Shown piece after piece: positions 13,004-23,945 of a stretch of DNA of 64,000 bases (positions are counted from its first letter, which is position 1; each line of letters opens with the position of its first letter). This DNA comes from Cocos nucifera (lineage: Eukaryota > Streptophyta > Magnoliopsida > Arecales > Arecaceae), in contig QRFJ01000304.1 in assembly GCA_006176705.1 (NCBI GenBank), positions 869,564-933,563 on the forward strand. The letters run 5' to 3'. Made by a program: the position numbers and the translations under genes. Below the pieces are notes generated by a model. That model saw only the letters and a program-made list of their open reading frames with translations. It was not told the DNA's origin and did no database searches.

Positions 13004-13017
13004 TTTTTGTAGTAAAT

Positions 13018-14340
13018 TATTCTAGACCTTTTTCCATTTATTGGATTACTCCTCGCTGCTCTATTGGTCGTAGAGGGCCTATCATATTTTCATCCACATC
13101 TAGTGATCTATGAAGGACCTCCAGTTCAATGGTGACTGAAAATTGAAATGCTGGATGGTGGATTGCTTGAGGCTGTATAGGCCATCTCGGAGCCTCTGTG
13201 TGGCCACCTCCTCGAAGGCCCGATGGCTAGCCTTCTCATCTTGGAGAGTTTCGAATCGATATTACTACCGTAAGATAAAAGTAAGCGTGTATTAATATTT
13301 AATTAAAATATCAACGTGGATGAATCCGTAGAATGGCTAAATTCTAAACATGTTAGTTGAAGTTGTAGTACGTACGAGTGGCTCTAAATATGGATGAGTT
13401 GTCTATCCTCTGATCGAGTTGAATGTGCCATGAGTTGGACGGATCCTCAACCATGACTCAATGTCTGGAAACCGATCACTACTATGTGTGACTGTGAGGT
13501 CACTAGTGACCCCTTGTCATCAAACTTGAGTATAAAATATCTAATATAAAGAATGTTATATTAGTTAGCAAATGATAAAATAATATAAATAAGAATATCT
13601 AAAGTGTTAGAGTTTATCATCCAGTGTAAAAGGGGCGGAATCATGCAAGCTAATTGCATGATCGCTCTCTCTTTGGGAGCTCTGTCCTTGGCTGGAATAG
13701 CTCCGACCTCTAGAAGACATGATATATAATCTCTAAAAATAAAAATAAAAATCAAAGTAGGTAGATGACCTAAAAATTAGTTCAAATAAAATATCTATCA
13801 AAACATAATAAGACGATCAAAATTTAACTCACGTATAATAAAATTTATTAGTTAGCATCTATAATATATCAGCAGAAAAATGATTCTCATCTAGCAATAC
13901 ATGATAATGTGTTGGTCTACTGGTCTCCTGATTTAAGTATTATCTAATTCTCATCCAGCAATTCATGATAATCTCAGTACATAAAAATGTGAAGAAGGTT
14001 CATATCTGTCATTAAAAACTAAGGCATTGCAAGTTCCTCTGCACCTTTAATCATGAGGTGGTTGTAAGTAGTTGTCTGCGATGTAACTGACCATCCAGCT
14101 TATCTTGCATTACAAGTTCTTCTGCACCTTTAACCATGCGGTAGTCGCAAGCTATTGTCTGTGATGTAATAAATCATCCAAGCTTGACCATACAACAACA
14201 AGAGTAGAATGCATCACCTCCATTTAGGCACATTTCACACAGGCAGTCATCATAGCCTTTTCGAGCTCCTGGTCACCTCCTCAAGCTGCAAACTAAGAAT
14301 AAATTTTTTTTTAAAAAAAATAAAATAATAACTTAAAAAT
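13018..14340. other. Unassigned DNA right of CACTA copy B
   Basis: No recognised gene. The - strand near 13250-13080 has a short open stretch (FETLQDEKASHRAFEEVATQ) that I cannot assign. An imperfect duplication of about 80 bp lies at 14025-14185 (two copies of CTCTGCACCTTTAATCATGA-like sequence), and a shorter one at 13890-13960 (ATTCTCATCCAGCAATTCATGA-like). It may be the inner part of CACTA element E. Confidence 0.35.
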
Positions 14341-14439
14341 AAAATTGATGTGCTCGTATAGCCTAGTCATCTAGCAAGCTCCAAGTCTGCATGCACGAGA
14401 CGTGCGTCTTAACCTTCCCATTTACAATGATGTCCTTTA

Positions 14440-14625
14440 CTTTTGTAATTATACTTTTGAAAATGCTGTACTTTTAATTCAAGAACAAGCTCATTGTCCT
14501 TGTAAGAGATGTCAATACAAAAATGCTTGATAGAATTATAATAGTTATCCATTTATATAGGGGTGAATTTATGCCAAACTACAAACGTTGGTACTTATAT
14601 AGAGAGATGTGGGAGACAATATGCA
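14440..14625 (+). pseudogene. CACTA transposase-associated domain fragment, left arm
   Basis: Frame by frame this reads EQAHCPCKRC followed by stops, then a Tyr/Leu-rich stretch before REMWE. It mirrors the - strand copy at 15072-15275 and is more decayed. Cys-Pro-Cys is the hallmark kept. Confidence 0.55.
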
Positions 14626-15071
14626 CGAACAAGAGGCTCTACTTGTCGAACACATTTGTTGATGTGCAAGAGCTTAATGGTGATAGGCTCGAGTAGATGA
14701 TTAGCACATTTGATGGATTTGATCTTGTTATCCATGGAAGCCTATGTAATTATTTTTCAGGTAACAACCATTATAGCCGTGATGGACTATAGGGGTTGCT
14801 ATAGTTATAGCCTTGCTTAACCTCTAGGAGATAGCAATCCTATAAAGGATAAGTATGGCTATAACCATAGCAATCCTATAGTCCATCATGATTATAATGG
14901 TTGCAATCTAAAAGATTATTATATGGATATTCACTAATAATTAGATCAAATACATCAAATATACTAATCATATGCTCGAGCCTGTCACCATTAAGCTCTT
15001 ATACATCTTGGATAAGTAAAGCCTTTGAAGCCTTTGCAATTATCTTCCATATCTCGATCCCTAAATAGGTA

Positions 15072-15275
15072 CTAATGCTTGTAGTTTGATATAAATCTAC
15101 TTCTATATAAATGAACAATTATTGTATCCCTATCAAGCATTTTTTTATTAACAAATTTCTTACAAGGACAATAAGTCCATTCTTGAACTAAGAGTACAAC
15201 ATTTCTAAAAACATAATCACAAAAGTAAAGAACATCATTGCAAATGGCAATAGTCAAGACGCGCATCCCACACAT
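15072..15275 (-). pseudogene. CACTA transposase-associated domain fragment, right arm
   Basis: A 67-codon open stretch on the - strand contains EWTYCPCKKFVNKK, DTIIVHLYRSRFISNYKH: the Cys-Pro-Cys-Lys and HL...GF...Y pattern of the domain preceding TNP2 in plant CACTA transposases. It lacks the usual start MDKxW. No TNP2 body was found next to it. Confidence 0.65.
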
Positions 15276-15418
15276 GTGAACTTGGAATATGCCAGATGAC
15301 TAGGCCATATACACCAGAATGGCATCTAAAAAAATTTCATGTTAGAGTCCATCCTAAAAATTTAAAACTAATTAGTTTAAATATTATTAATTTAAAACTA
15401 ATTTTTTAAAAATTAACA

Positions 15419-15810
15419 TCATCGGCCTAAGCGTGTAGGGCTTGCGAGGTCTGGATGCCTTGCATGCCAGCTATCTGAGGCCCAAGTGTGTAGGGCACAC
15501 CCTAGCTCTGTATTTGCAATGCTGTTTGGATCTTTTCTCGATTTGAATGCTCTACAAGTCGAGACTCGAGTACGCAGGACACATCTTGAACCCATGTTTG
15601 CAATGCTGCCTAGACCTTCTCTCGATTTGAGTGCTCTACATGCCAAAATCTGAGCACACAGAGTACGTCTCGATCCCATGTTTGCAATGCTGTCCGAATT
15701 TTTTCTTGATTCGAGCGCTCTGTATGTCATGATCCGATCACACAGGAGACATCTCGGTCCCGTATTTGCAATGTTGTTCAGACTTTTTCTTGATTCGAGC
15801 ACTCTACATG
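15419..15810 (-). repeat. 84-bp tandem repeat, about 4.5 copies, open frame
   Basis: The - strand has an uninterrupted frame of 127 codons made of four 28-residue units, with a consensus near ALKSRKxxxSIANMGSR then a Cys-rich half. The unit length of 84 bp is a multiple of three, so one frame stays open through the array. The underlying array is direct at DNA level (ATTTGCAATGCTGTxxxGA recurs about every 84 bp). No family recognised; more likely a minisatellite than a gene. Confidence 0.7.
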
Positions 15811-15914
15811 CCGAGACCCAAGTTTCATACTATTTTTAATTAAATTAATATTTAATTAATTATTTTTTAATATATAATTATATTTAATTAATATAATTTA
15901 AATAAAAAATTAAC

Positions 15915-15962
15915 TTTTAGTGACGATATTAGCCATCATTAATACTGTCGCTAACACTCACA
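15915..15962 (-). repeat. Inner subterminal motif block of CACTA element E
   Basis: TTTAGTGACGATATTAGCCA and ACTGTCGCTAACACT match the motif repeated at 16850-17321, placed on the inner side of a G-rich block (15961-16310). The layout parallels copies B-D, where subterminal repeats also bracket another segment. Confidence 0.5.
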
Positions 15963-16324
15963 ATAGAAGGCGGGTTATCGTAGAGGACTGAGGCATGGGC
16001 TAGCATGCAGGGATTAAGGTATGAGGAAACACAGGTTGGTGAGTAGGGACTGAAGCTCGGGGATATGGCCATGAATGGGAGATCGAAGTCGGGCCAGTGG
16101 GGCAAGGGCTGCAACGTCAGGGTCGAGAGTTAGGGGTAGTGAGGCAGGGGCTACGAAAATAAGGATGCGGGGATGGGCCGGGAGGAGGTGGGAGGTAGTC
16201 GGGAGCTCATGGTCGGGAGCTCGGAGAGGTGGCCGAGGTCTCAGGGAGGTAGTTATGGAGAGGCGAGTCGAGGGAAGGCAGCCCAGGAAAAGGTGGGAGA
16301 CGATCGAAGAGGTTAATTAATTTA

Positions 16325-16835
16325 AATTAGATTTAATTTAAATCATATATCAAATTTTAATTGATTTAAACTAGATTTAATTTAAGTAGACTTGACTTAA
16401 TTTGAGGCTAATTAAATTTTATAATCCAAGTAGGACTTGAATTCAAAGTCTACTTGAATTAGATTTGACAGAAATTTGAATTACATTCGAATCGAACCTA
16501 AATTAAAAATTATTTTTTTAATAATTTAATTTAAATTAAATTTAATTAGACTTGACTTAATTTAAAGGTAATTAGATTTTACTATCCAAGCAGAACTTGA
16601 ATTCAAAGTCTAATTGAAGTAAGATTATCAGGATTTCGAATTAAATTCGAATCAAATTTGAATTGAATCCAAATTAAAATTTATTTTTTAATTAATTTAA
16701 ATTAAATTTTATTTAATTAATTTTGACTTAATTTAAGGTTAATTAAATTTTATAATCTAAGTAGGACTTGGATTCAAAGTCTAATTAAATTAGATTTGAT
16801 AGAATTTTGAATTGAATTTAAATCAGACCTCAGTT
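16325..16835. repeat. Tandem repeat of about 165 bp, three copies
   Basis: Very AT-rich units each containing GACTTGACTTAATTT, then AAGTAGGACTTGAATTCAAA and ATTCGAATC. Unit starts are near 16388, 16550 and 16724, a period of 162-174 bp. No coding potential. Confidence 0.75.
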
Positions 16836-16849
16836 ATGTTCTGGATTAT

Positions 16850-17321
16850 TAGTGATGAAAAATAAGCCATCATTAATTTCATCATTAGTAATATTTTTAA
16901 GTAATTTTTTTAAATTTATTATTAAGTTTTTTTTAAAAAATATTAGCGATGGTAGTATTTTCATCTCTAATAGACAAAACTCGCCGTCACTAATATCTAT
17001 TTTATATTTAAATATTATAAAATAATTAATAAAATTTAAATTATTTTAAGCCATCACTAATAGTTTATTATTAGTGATAGCAAGATTTTTGACTTAATAA
17101 TCTAAATTTATCACTACTAATAAATTTTTATTATTTAAATATTAAAAAAATATATACTTTTAAAGATGGCATTTGTCGTCGCTAATAATAAAATTTTCAT
17201 CACTAATAGTATTATCAATGGTTTTTTTTTTATCGATGTTGTGGTGGTAAAAAGATGTTATTAACGATGAAAATTTTTTTTGTCACTAATACTCTCGCTA
17301 ATATTCAAAATTCTTATAGTG
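16850..17321 (-). repeat. 5' subterminal repeats and terminus of CACTA element E
   Basis: About ten degenerate copies of TTAGTGATGA/TCATCACTAAT occur in both orientations up to the terminus CTTATAGTG at 17313-17321. The motif differs from the GGCAGCGGTT motif of copies A-D, so this is a different CACTA family. Confidence 0.7.
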
Positions 17322-18190
17322 TCGGCTCGATTGCATCCCTAATTGAGATTAATAAATTAATAATTAAGAAAAAGATGTTTAGGTTAGCCACATTAAATTA
17401 AGAATAGCCTATCATGGGTAGAAGCATGGTACTAAGAGTAGCCTGCTATGGACAGATATATAATATTGAGAATAGCCCTACTAGGGACAGATATGTAGTA
17501 CTTGAGTTTGCCACCATGGACTGAAGCGTAAATATTCTTGGTTTGCTACCAAGGATGAAAGTACGGTTATTCTGGTTTACCACCGAAGATTAAAGTGCAG
17601 TTATTCTGGATTACCATCACAAGTTGAAGTATGGTTTATAATTTGCTAGTCACAGGTTGAAGCATGATCGTAATTAGTTCAAAATTTTAAAGATAACTGT
17701 TGATTGATGTGGATCATATTAATGAGATATAGATGATAAGATAAGAAATCATAATTAAGTAAAAAGAGTTTTACTTAATGATACATGTGTGGTATATCAA
17801 TTTTGAAAAAGATGAATATTTGATAGTGTATGATATATATTTTTGTACATATTCGTACTAAGTTATACTGGATATTTGATATAAGATTTTGACTCGTCGG
17901 CCCTATGGTGGATGCCAATGTTGCGGTCAAGGACAAATGGCTTGGATAGATCGGTCTCCACTCCTGCATGCATGAGGTACTATTATTATTATTTTTTTGG
18001 TAATACAACATGAGGTATTATTCGCTTTAATCTTTGACATTATGGCACGGGGCCTCACGATTATGTTCTTTGAAAGATGCCTCACGGAGATGAGAAAATG
18101 CCATCTCATATAAGTCAAGGTCCCACTTGACTCACAATCAATATAGGACTAATTAATGGTATCCTCTTACCTACACCATAGTAGTTATAA
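17322..18190. other. Intergenic DNA with short degenerate repeats
   Basis: No gene. 17395-17680 holds two sets of degenerate repeats of about 35-45 bp: first GAATAGCCTxxTAxGGACAG (three copies), then GGTTTGCTACCAAGGATGAA-like (about four copies). The rest is AT-rich with nothing recognised. Confidence 0.4.
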
Positions 18191-18271
18191 ATACAAACGT
18201 TGTTAGTATATCACACAATATATTAGACTTCTTTACCATATTTAGCATAGTTTGATTTAGATAGATATTAT

Positions 18272-18981
18272 AGTTGCGAGAACCGGTCTCTTTGGACCCG
18301 ATTCACCTTGAAGCTGGCGTCTCTTGTCGACTTCACTAGAACAATAAAAAAAAAAATGAAGAAGACTCTCGTAAGGAGTCTTCTCCTTTCTCTTGACCAA
18401 CTCCTAAATGGAGTCGAAATCCACCTCAGGGAGTAGTAAAACTCCTCCCTTCCGGCTCTATATTAAGACAAGAAGCCTTCTCTTTCTCCCCCATCTAAGC
18501 CAAATCGATGGGGATCATCGGATTTTCTTTGCAGAAGCTTTCAGTGTGCTTGCTGAAATTTGGATTGGAGAGGTTGTCGGAGCCCAAGATAAGCATCTTT
18601 CCTCCTTCATCTCTCCTTTTCCTTCATTCCCATTATGCTAAGTTTGGCTGTCAACCATCAAACTCGTTGAAAAAATACTTTTTGAATCTCTCCCCTGTTT
18701 TGGGTGTTCCACCCCTCCTTTTCTTGGCTTTTTCATCGTTGGTGGTCTTTGTTGACAACCGGTTTGGATTTTTGGGTTGTGGTGTCACAGCCCCAGCCGT
18801 CGCCGGCCACTGGGCAGCGATTGTAATCTTCGATCCAAGAAATAAATGGGGACCGCGCAGTCCCCTATTTCATCAAAAGAGAAGAGAAGAAAGCGACACG
18901 AGTCCCCTCTTCCATGAAGGAAAAAAAAAAAAGAGAAGAAGAGATAAAAAGAAAGAGAAAAAAAAAGGAATTAAAAAGAAA

Positions 18982-19036
<55 letters not shown>

Positions 19037-20290
19037 TGGTTTTAATTGGGTGAATCGAGCATTTTTTTATTGGACCCAATTCTATTAGGTCTAGATCAAC
19101 CTGAGTCACATGGATCCAATTTAAGAATTGATTTAAATCTAGACTGGGTCCGAACTAGATTAATATTTTTATTTATTTATTTTATTTTTTAAAATTAAAA
19201 ATTATTTGATATGCTAGAGCCTTCAACATTAGAGGAATATCATATCTAGAGATCGGTTTAGAAGGATTATAGAATTTTGGATCTGATCAATATATAAGTT
19301 TTCTTTCATCTCTGAATTTATTTTATGTATATTACGTATTTAAAAATTAGATTCTTACATATAAAATATTTAAAAATTATTAAATTTTAAAATTTATGGA
19401 TTTATTTATGAAATATGATCGAGAAAAATTGGATAATGTATGAGGATACTTTTACATGTTATAATTTTGAAAGAGATGCTCTTTTTTAAAATTACATGAT
19501 CTTTGAAAAGAAAATATATTTGTTCATCGATGCATGAAATCTTGAATAAAAATTTATCTTATTTTTATTTTAAATTATATAAAATTAAGTTGATACTGTA
19601 ATAAAAATAAATATCTTTATTAGTTATGATAAAAATATGAGAAAAACTTTCTAATTAGACTATAATCTAGGTCTAACCAATGGAACTGATCGTTGGTCAC
19701 ACGTCAGAAATACATTTCTTCTGGACCTAACCAATCGGAACTGATCGCTAATAGAGTTAGTCTTTCTGAGCCTAGCTAGTGGGATTGATCATTAGTAGCA
19801 TGTCGATAGATCGGGTGTTCTTTATTCAAGACTAATCTTTTTATTTTATCACGAGGCAAATCATGGCTGTGTGAACTAGAGTTAGTTATTTTCTAGTATA
19901 CGTCGGTAGATCAGGTGTTCCGTATATAGAGACTAGTCTCTCTTGGATCTTATTATGGTACTGATCATGGCCGTAGTCAACAAAGACCGAGAGAGAATTT
20001 TTTAGTTTTCACTGATGTGTATGGTATATTTTGAAATAAAATTATCTTGTTGTATATTATTGTTAAATTATTATATTTAAAAAGTATTTATGCATGATTC
20101 AGCAGAAATATTGATAATTTACTAAGTCTATAAAGCTCACCTCCTTTTTTTATTTTTTTTCAGATTCAGAATAGCGTATTGTACTTAGGACTAAATAGTG
20201 AGGATGCCTTGCATATTATTTAGAGTTTTGTCTTAAAAAATATATGGTATAACGTACCGATCCGAGTACTGGATTTGGTGCGTGATAATA
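18272..20290 (+). mobile_element. Insertion of 2.0 kb private to duplication copy 1
   Basis: In copy 2 the flanks are contiguous (AGTTTGATCCAGACATATTC to about 25939, then TCAAAGATGAC). In copy 1 they are separated by this 2 kb. ATTATAG on the left and ATAATAG on the right may be a target duplication. The insert has LTR-like features: a TATA box (CTCTATATTAAG near 18458), then a pyrimidine-rich leader, and no transposon coding frame. A solo LTR is my best guess; ends with TG/CA were not confirmed. Confidence 0.55.
18984..19036 (+). repeat. (GA)n microsatellite
   Basis: A nearly pure GA run of about 53 bp with one interruption (GAAGAG), preceded by an A-rich purine tract from about 18920. It lies inside the 2 kb insertion. 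Confidence 0.9.
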
Positions 20291-22190
20291 GTCAAAGATG
20301 AATTAAAGAATAGAGGCAATATTGGTGTATGTGGGATAGAATAATAGAAAAAGGATTGGATTGAATAGTAGCATCTTAATGCTGAGCTTTGTGGTTCGTT
20401 CATTCCTTCGTGAGGAGAGAAGAGCCCATTTGCTGCAAGGAATGATTGATGTCTTCAGACTGGATTGCGTGGCTCCTGTCCGCAAGTGCAAAAGAACAAG
20501 AAAAGGAGAAGGCCCGTGCACCAACTTAGGGATGGATGACCCCCGCTTTCCCCTTTGTATGATTGTTGGTGTTTGATTAATGTAGGGTGGCTTCTCTTCT
20601 TTGTTCTAGTTTGCTTAAATTATTCTTTTATTAATGGTTCCAAGATGTTCTGATATTTTTTTTGGTTGCTTTCTTTTTATTATTATTTTTTTTCTAGGAC
20701 CAGTTTTCTTGATCGGTTGTGTAATTAATCTCATTTCATCGATCTTAATGGAATGTTTGGTGGATTTTTCATCTTTTTGCTAAAAAGGAAATGTAGCTTC
20801 CTAGTCAGTTTTGACTTTTTAATTATTTTTTTTTAATTTTCAAAAATTGTACCAAGCATTTGCTGTAAGTATGTTCTTTTTAAAATAAAACTAAAAGAAA
20901 CCCAACTCGAACTAGGGGGCCTATTTTCATCCACATAAGCTAATCCATGTATCTCAAAACTTGTACATTAGTTTTGTGAAATAAAAGAGATAAGAATCCT
21001 ATTTTTTATATTATTTATAAATATCAATTATCTTTCTAGATTAGAAGAATAGATTTTTTCACCCCTCCATTGGTTCAATAAGTGGCCCCTCCGCAGCCGT
21101 GAGGTAAAAGAAAGGGTCTAGTTGTGATCAATGTGGGCTAAGTATGCTAGAAAAACATCATGATTTGTGACCAACTTTCCTCACAATTTGACGAATCAGT
21201 TTAACTTGAATCTAGGGATGTGTTATGGATTCCTTTGTAGATAGCGAGGAGTTTAGATGCACTACAGTACATTTTTTATATTGCAGAGTACCATACAATC
21301 CCAAGTAGCTGTTAGAGACGAATGGATCATTTGTTGTAGAAATTCAAGCAACCGTGGTTGGTGCAATGCACAGTGCATCCCCAGACAAATGTTAGTCATC
21401 CATCTCGAGATGAATGATGTGATAATTATTTAGAATGGTACAAAGTGCTATAAAGAGTTATACCATCTTTGGATCATCTACGCTCTTTTGTACGGTAAAA
21501 AATTATATCATCCTGCATAACTACCACATCATCTATCCCAGCTGCAGAAATTTGAGCAGCCCTGTTTAAAGCCGCACATGACATGATCTCCGGTAAACAG
21601 CAGCTGGTTCGTTTCTAAAAATAGATGATGCGGCGGCTATTTAGAACGGTACAATATCCTGTGGTGCAATAGATGCACACCGGAGGGTCTAAAATTAAAA
21701 CATTTCCGATGCAGACCCCCTCAAAACTCATATTCAACCAAGTCATTTGATAAAACGCATAAATTCATTTAATACACTTTAGGTATCATTAATGTTAGCG
21801 GCCGGAACGCAACCAATAATCGTCTCCCACCCGGTTGCGTAACCAAGACCAAGCCTCACCATCAACTTTGTCAAAGCCTTTTTTTTTTTTTCGATACTAA
21901 ACTTTGTCAAAGCTAAGTGATATATTCCGTAAATATGCGCGCCAACGCAAGCTGCAGCTGCCTTCTTCCCCGTATATATATTTATTTTAATATCTTGCCA
22001 TTTCTTCTAAGGACATATTCTTGCCTCCTTAAGTTAAGCTCCCTTTTCGTACCCCACCCATACCAAATACACGCTTATTTAACCTAACCTCGGCGAAGGA
22101 AGAGGTCACCTGTGGAACGAGCTAGTCATGCACTCGTGGTATTTTAATGGGTCAATCCAGCTACATTTCCACCTTTCGATCCCACCAGTA
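20291..22190 (+). other. 5' flanking DNA of peroxidase copy 1
   Basis: No gene seen. The region is homologous to 25940-28118 but diverged (roughly 20% in the first 120 bp, counted by eye). It holds the empty site of the LINE insertion found in copy 2: the uninterrupted AAAGAAAGGGTCTAGTTGTG at 21107-21126. Confidence 0.6.
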
Positions 22191-22200
22191 CCTATAAGTA
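22191..22200 (+). promoter_or_regulatory. Probable TATA box of peroxidase copy 1
   Basis: CCTATAAGTA lies about 135 bp before the ATG. The same box is at 28118-28127 before copy 2, and the sequence around it is conserved between copies while DNA further upstream is not. Confidence 0.55.
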
Positions 22201-22334
22201 TCCATTCATGAGCTCAACTCTTCTACACCATCTCCTAGCTAGTTTCTCCAGTTCTCCATTAGCAAAAGAATCTCCCTCTCTCTAGCTCCCCTCCTCGTCC
22301 GTGATCAAGCATTAATACAAACAGTGATAAAAGA

Positions 22335-23606
22335 ATGGATATGAGAGCTCATGATCCTTTATTCTCTTCTTGCATGATCTTCTTCTTGGCCATCCTAACC
22401 ATGGCCTCTGCCACATCGGCCTCCCTAAAGGTTGGCTTCTACGAAGAAGCATGTCCGTCGGCAGAGGCCATCGTGCGGGAAACAGTAAGCCAAGCCATCG
22501 CCAAGAATCCCGGATTCGCCGCCGGACTTATCAGGATGCATTTCCATGACTGCTTCGTTAGGGTATACATCTTCTTATCTTTGTCAAAACACATGCATAT
22601 ATAATGCATTATAGAATATTAATTAACCGCTAAAACTCAATTTTTAATTCAATTAGTACCTTTGATCTACACATTAATTTCTGATCCAGGTTTGGAATTT
22701 TGGCATGACTGGGTCAACAAAATTCCTAATCCATGAAATAGAATTAACCCTAAAACCTCCAATATATTGACCATTTCTTAGAATTTGTTGAAAGGTTGCT
22801 CAACCCACACATAATAATGTATCTTCCAGGGATGCGACGCTTCCGTTCTTTTGAACTCAACTGCTGGGAACCCTTCAGAGAAGGAGGCTGCGCCAAACAA
22901 CCCAAGCTTGCGAGGCTTCGAGGTGATCGATGCAGCAAAGGCCGCAATAGAAGCCAAATGCCCTCGCAAGGTCTCGTGTGCCGACATCATCGCCTTCGCC
23001 GCCCGTGACAGTGCCTGCATAACCGGCGGCATCGACTACCAGGTGCCGGCTGGGAGGCGTGATGGAAGAATCTCTCTAGAATCCGAGGCTCTCGCCAACA
23101 TTCCATTCCCATCCTTCACTGCCGACAAACTCAAGGAGAACTTCGAGAGGAAGGGCTTGTCGCTGGATGAAATGGTCACACTCTCCGGAGCCCACTCCAT
23201 TGGCCGCTCTCACTGCTCCTCCTTCACGACCCGACTGTACAACTTCAGTGCCACCCACCCTCAAGATCCCTCCATGGAGCCAGCCTTTGCAGCATACTTG
23301 AAGACTAGGTGCCCCCCATCGACTGCTAACCTAAGCGATCCAACGACGGTTCTCCTCGATGCCGTCACGCCGACTCGCCTTGATAACTTGTACTACTGGA
23401 ATTTGTTGAAGCATAGGGGAGTGCTGACTTCAGACCAGACGTTGCAAGATAGCTCCGAGACCGCAAAGAACGTGTGGGACAATGCAGAGAACCAGTCGGC
23501 TTGGGCTGCTAAATTTGCATCTGCCATGGTGAAGATGGGTTCCATAGAAGTGCTCACCGGAAGCCAGGGGGAGATCAGGGAGAAGTGCTGGGTTGTGAAT
23601 TCCTAG
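22335..23606 (+). CDS. Class III (secretory) peroxidase, copy 1
   Basis: A secreted heme peroxidase of the plant class III family, oxidising phenolic-type donors with H2O2 in the cell wall or apoplast. There are two exons, 22335-22562 and 22830-23606. The 267-bp phase-0 intron (GTATAC...TTCCAG) lies after FHDCFVR, the classical first intron site; the two later introns of many family members are absent. The protein is 334 residues with a hydrophobic signal peptide (about 9-29) and mature start near LKVGFYEEACP. Visible key residues: distal Arg67 and His71 (RMHFHDC), proximal His198 (LSGAHSIGRSHC), calcium ligand Asp79 (GCDASVLL), and the eight family cysteines 40, 73, 78, 120, 126, 205, 237 and 329. 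Cys139 is extra. N-glycosylation sequons occur at 85, 214, 243 and 297. It is intact; nearest named relatives are probably of the peroxidase 5 type, a recollection and not a search result. Confidence 0.95.
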
Positions 23607-23786
23607 CTAGGTCTTCCTATGCAATCTTTACTAATACGAGTGTCTCGGTTTTTTTCCCAAATTCCTTGATTATAATTATTTTCCCTGCAATTTGGAGGAA
23701 GCAAATCGTTCACGGGTTTATACAAAAAGATGTCGCTGTAACCTAATATTTTTATGTGTGTTAATTTCTTTGTTGTGCCTGAGCAT

Positions 23787-23902
23787 GTGGGTTTTATCAC
23801 TTTTTTCTTTTTTTTAATTCGTGGCCGGGTTGGTTGGGGGCGGGGTGGGTTTTATCACTGCTTTTTTTTTTTTAATTCGTGGCCGGGTTGGGGTGCTGGG
23901 GC
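23787..23902. repeat. 58-bp tandem duplication downstream of peroxidase copy 1
   Basis: GTGGGTTTTATCAC then a T-run and AATTCGTGGCCGGGTTGG occur twice, at 23787 and 23845. Copy 2 has only a single diverged counterpart near 29750-29820. Confidence 0.8.
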
Positions 23903-23945
23903 TGGTGTGCGGTGGTTAAGCTAGCTATCTTGTTATTCCAAAACT

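Larger units (their letters stand above)
4853..13017 (-). mobile_element. CACTA transposon copy B, near full-length, internally deleted
   Basis: This 8.2 kb element is in minus orientation. The left (3') terminus reads CATTACTACAAAAAAG; the right (5') terminus ends TTTTTGTAGT at 13013 followed by a decayed last few bases. From 5' to 3' on the - strand it holds subterminal repeats, a 1 kb stem-loop, more subterminal repeats, a C-rich leader, a GA-rich repeat, the TNP2-associated exon, the transposase body, DUF4218, DUF4216, a Pro/Ala tail and the 3' subterminal repeats. The Transposase_24 segment seen in A and C is missing. A perfect 3-bp target duplication is not visible: TCT flanks the left side, and TCT occurs three bases beyond the right end. 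Confidence 0.85.
14342..15322. repeat. Long inverted repeat with head-to-head transposase fragments
   Basis: Two arms of about 450 bp point outward from a centre near 14830. Matching landmarks are CCTAGTCATCTAGCAAGCTC (14362) with its complement near 15295; GACGTGCGTCTTAACC with GTCAAGACGCGCATCC (15253); CAAGAGCTTAATGGTGATAG (14668) with its complement near 14985; and TGATGGACTATAGGGGTTGC (14783) with its complement near 14890. Each arm contains a copy of the same CACTA transposase-associated domain. The arms have drifted by several per cent. Confidence 0.8.
13018..17321 (-). mobile_element. CACTA element E (second family), right terminus and 5' half
   Basis: The right end at 17321 reads, as reverse complement, CACTATAAGAATTTTGAA: a classical CACTA terminus unlike the CACTACTACAAAA ends of A-D. 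Just inside are many subterminal repeats built on TTAGTGACGA/TCATCACTAATA. A transposase-associated fragment on the - strand (15275-15072) fits an element whose 5' end is at 17321. The left end was not found, so the left boundary is arbitrary. Confidence 0.6.
18190..23945 (+). repeat. Tandem segmental duplication, copy 1
   Basis: The segment matches 25868-29875 in the same orientation. Matching starts near GTTGTTAGTATA and GACTTCTTTACCATATTTAG (18206-18247) and ends past the gene, where CGGTGGTTAAGCTAGCTATC parallels CGGTGGTTAGGTTACC. It contains the first peroxidase gene. A 2 kb insertion (18270-20290) interrupts it. Excluding insertions, the duplicated unit is about 3.7 kb. Confidence 0.85.

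Noticed and set aside
18508..19053. 181-codon frame ending in a Lys/Arg/Glu-rich tail
   Set aside because: It is in an LTR-like insertion absent from the sister copy; the tail is translation of A-rich DNA and a (GA)n microsatellite.
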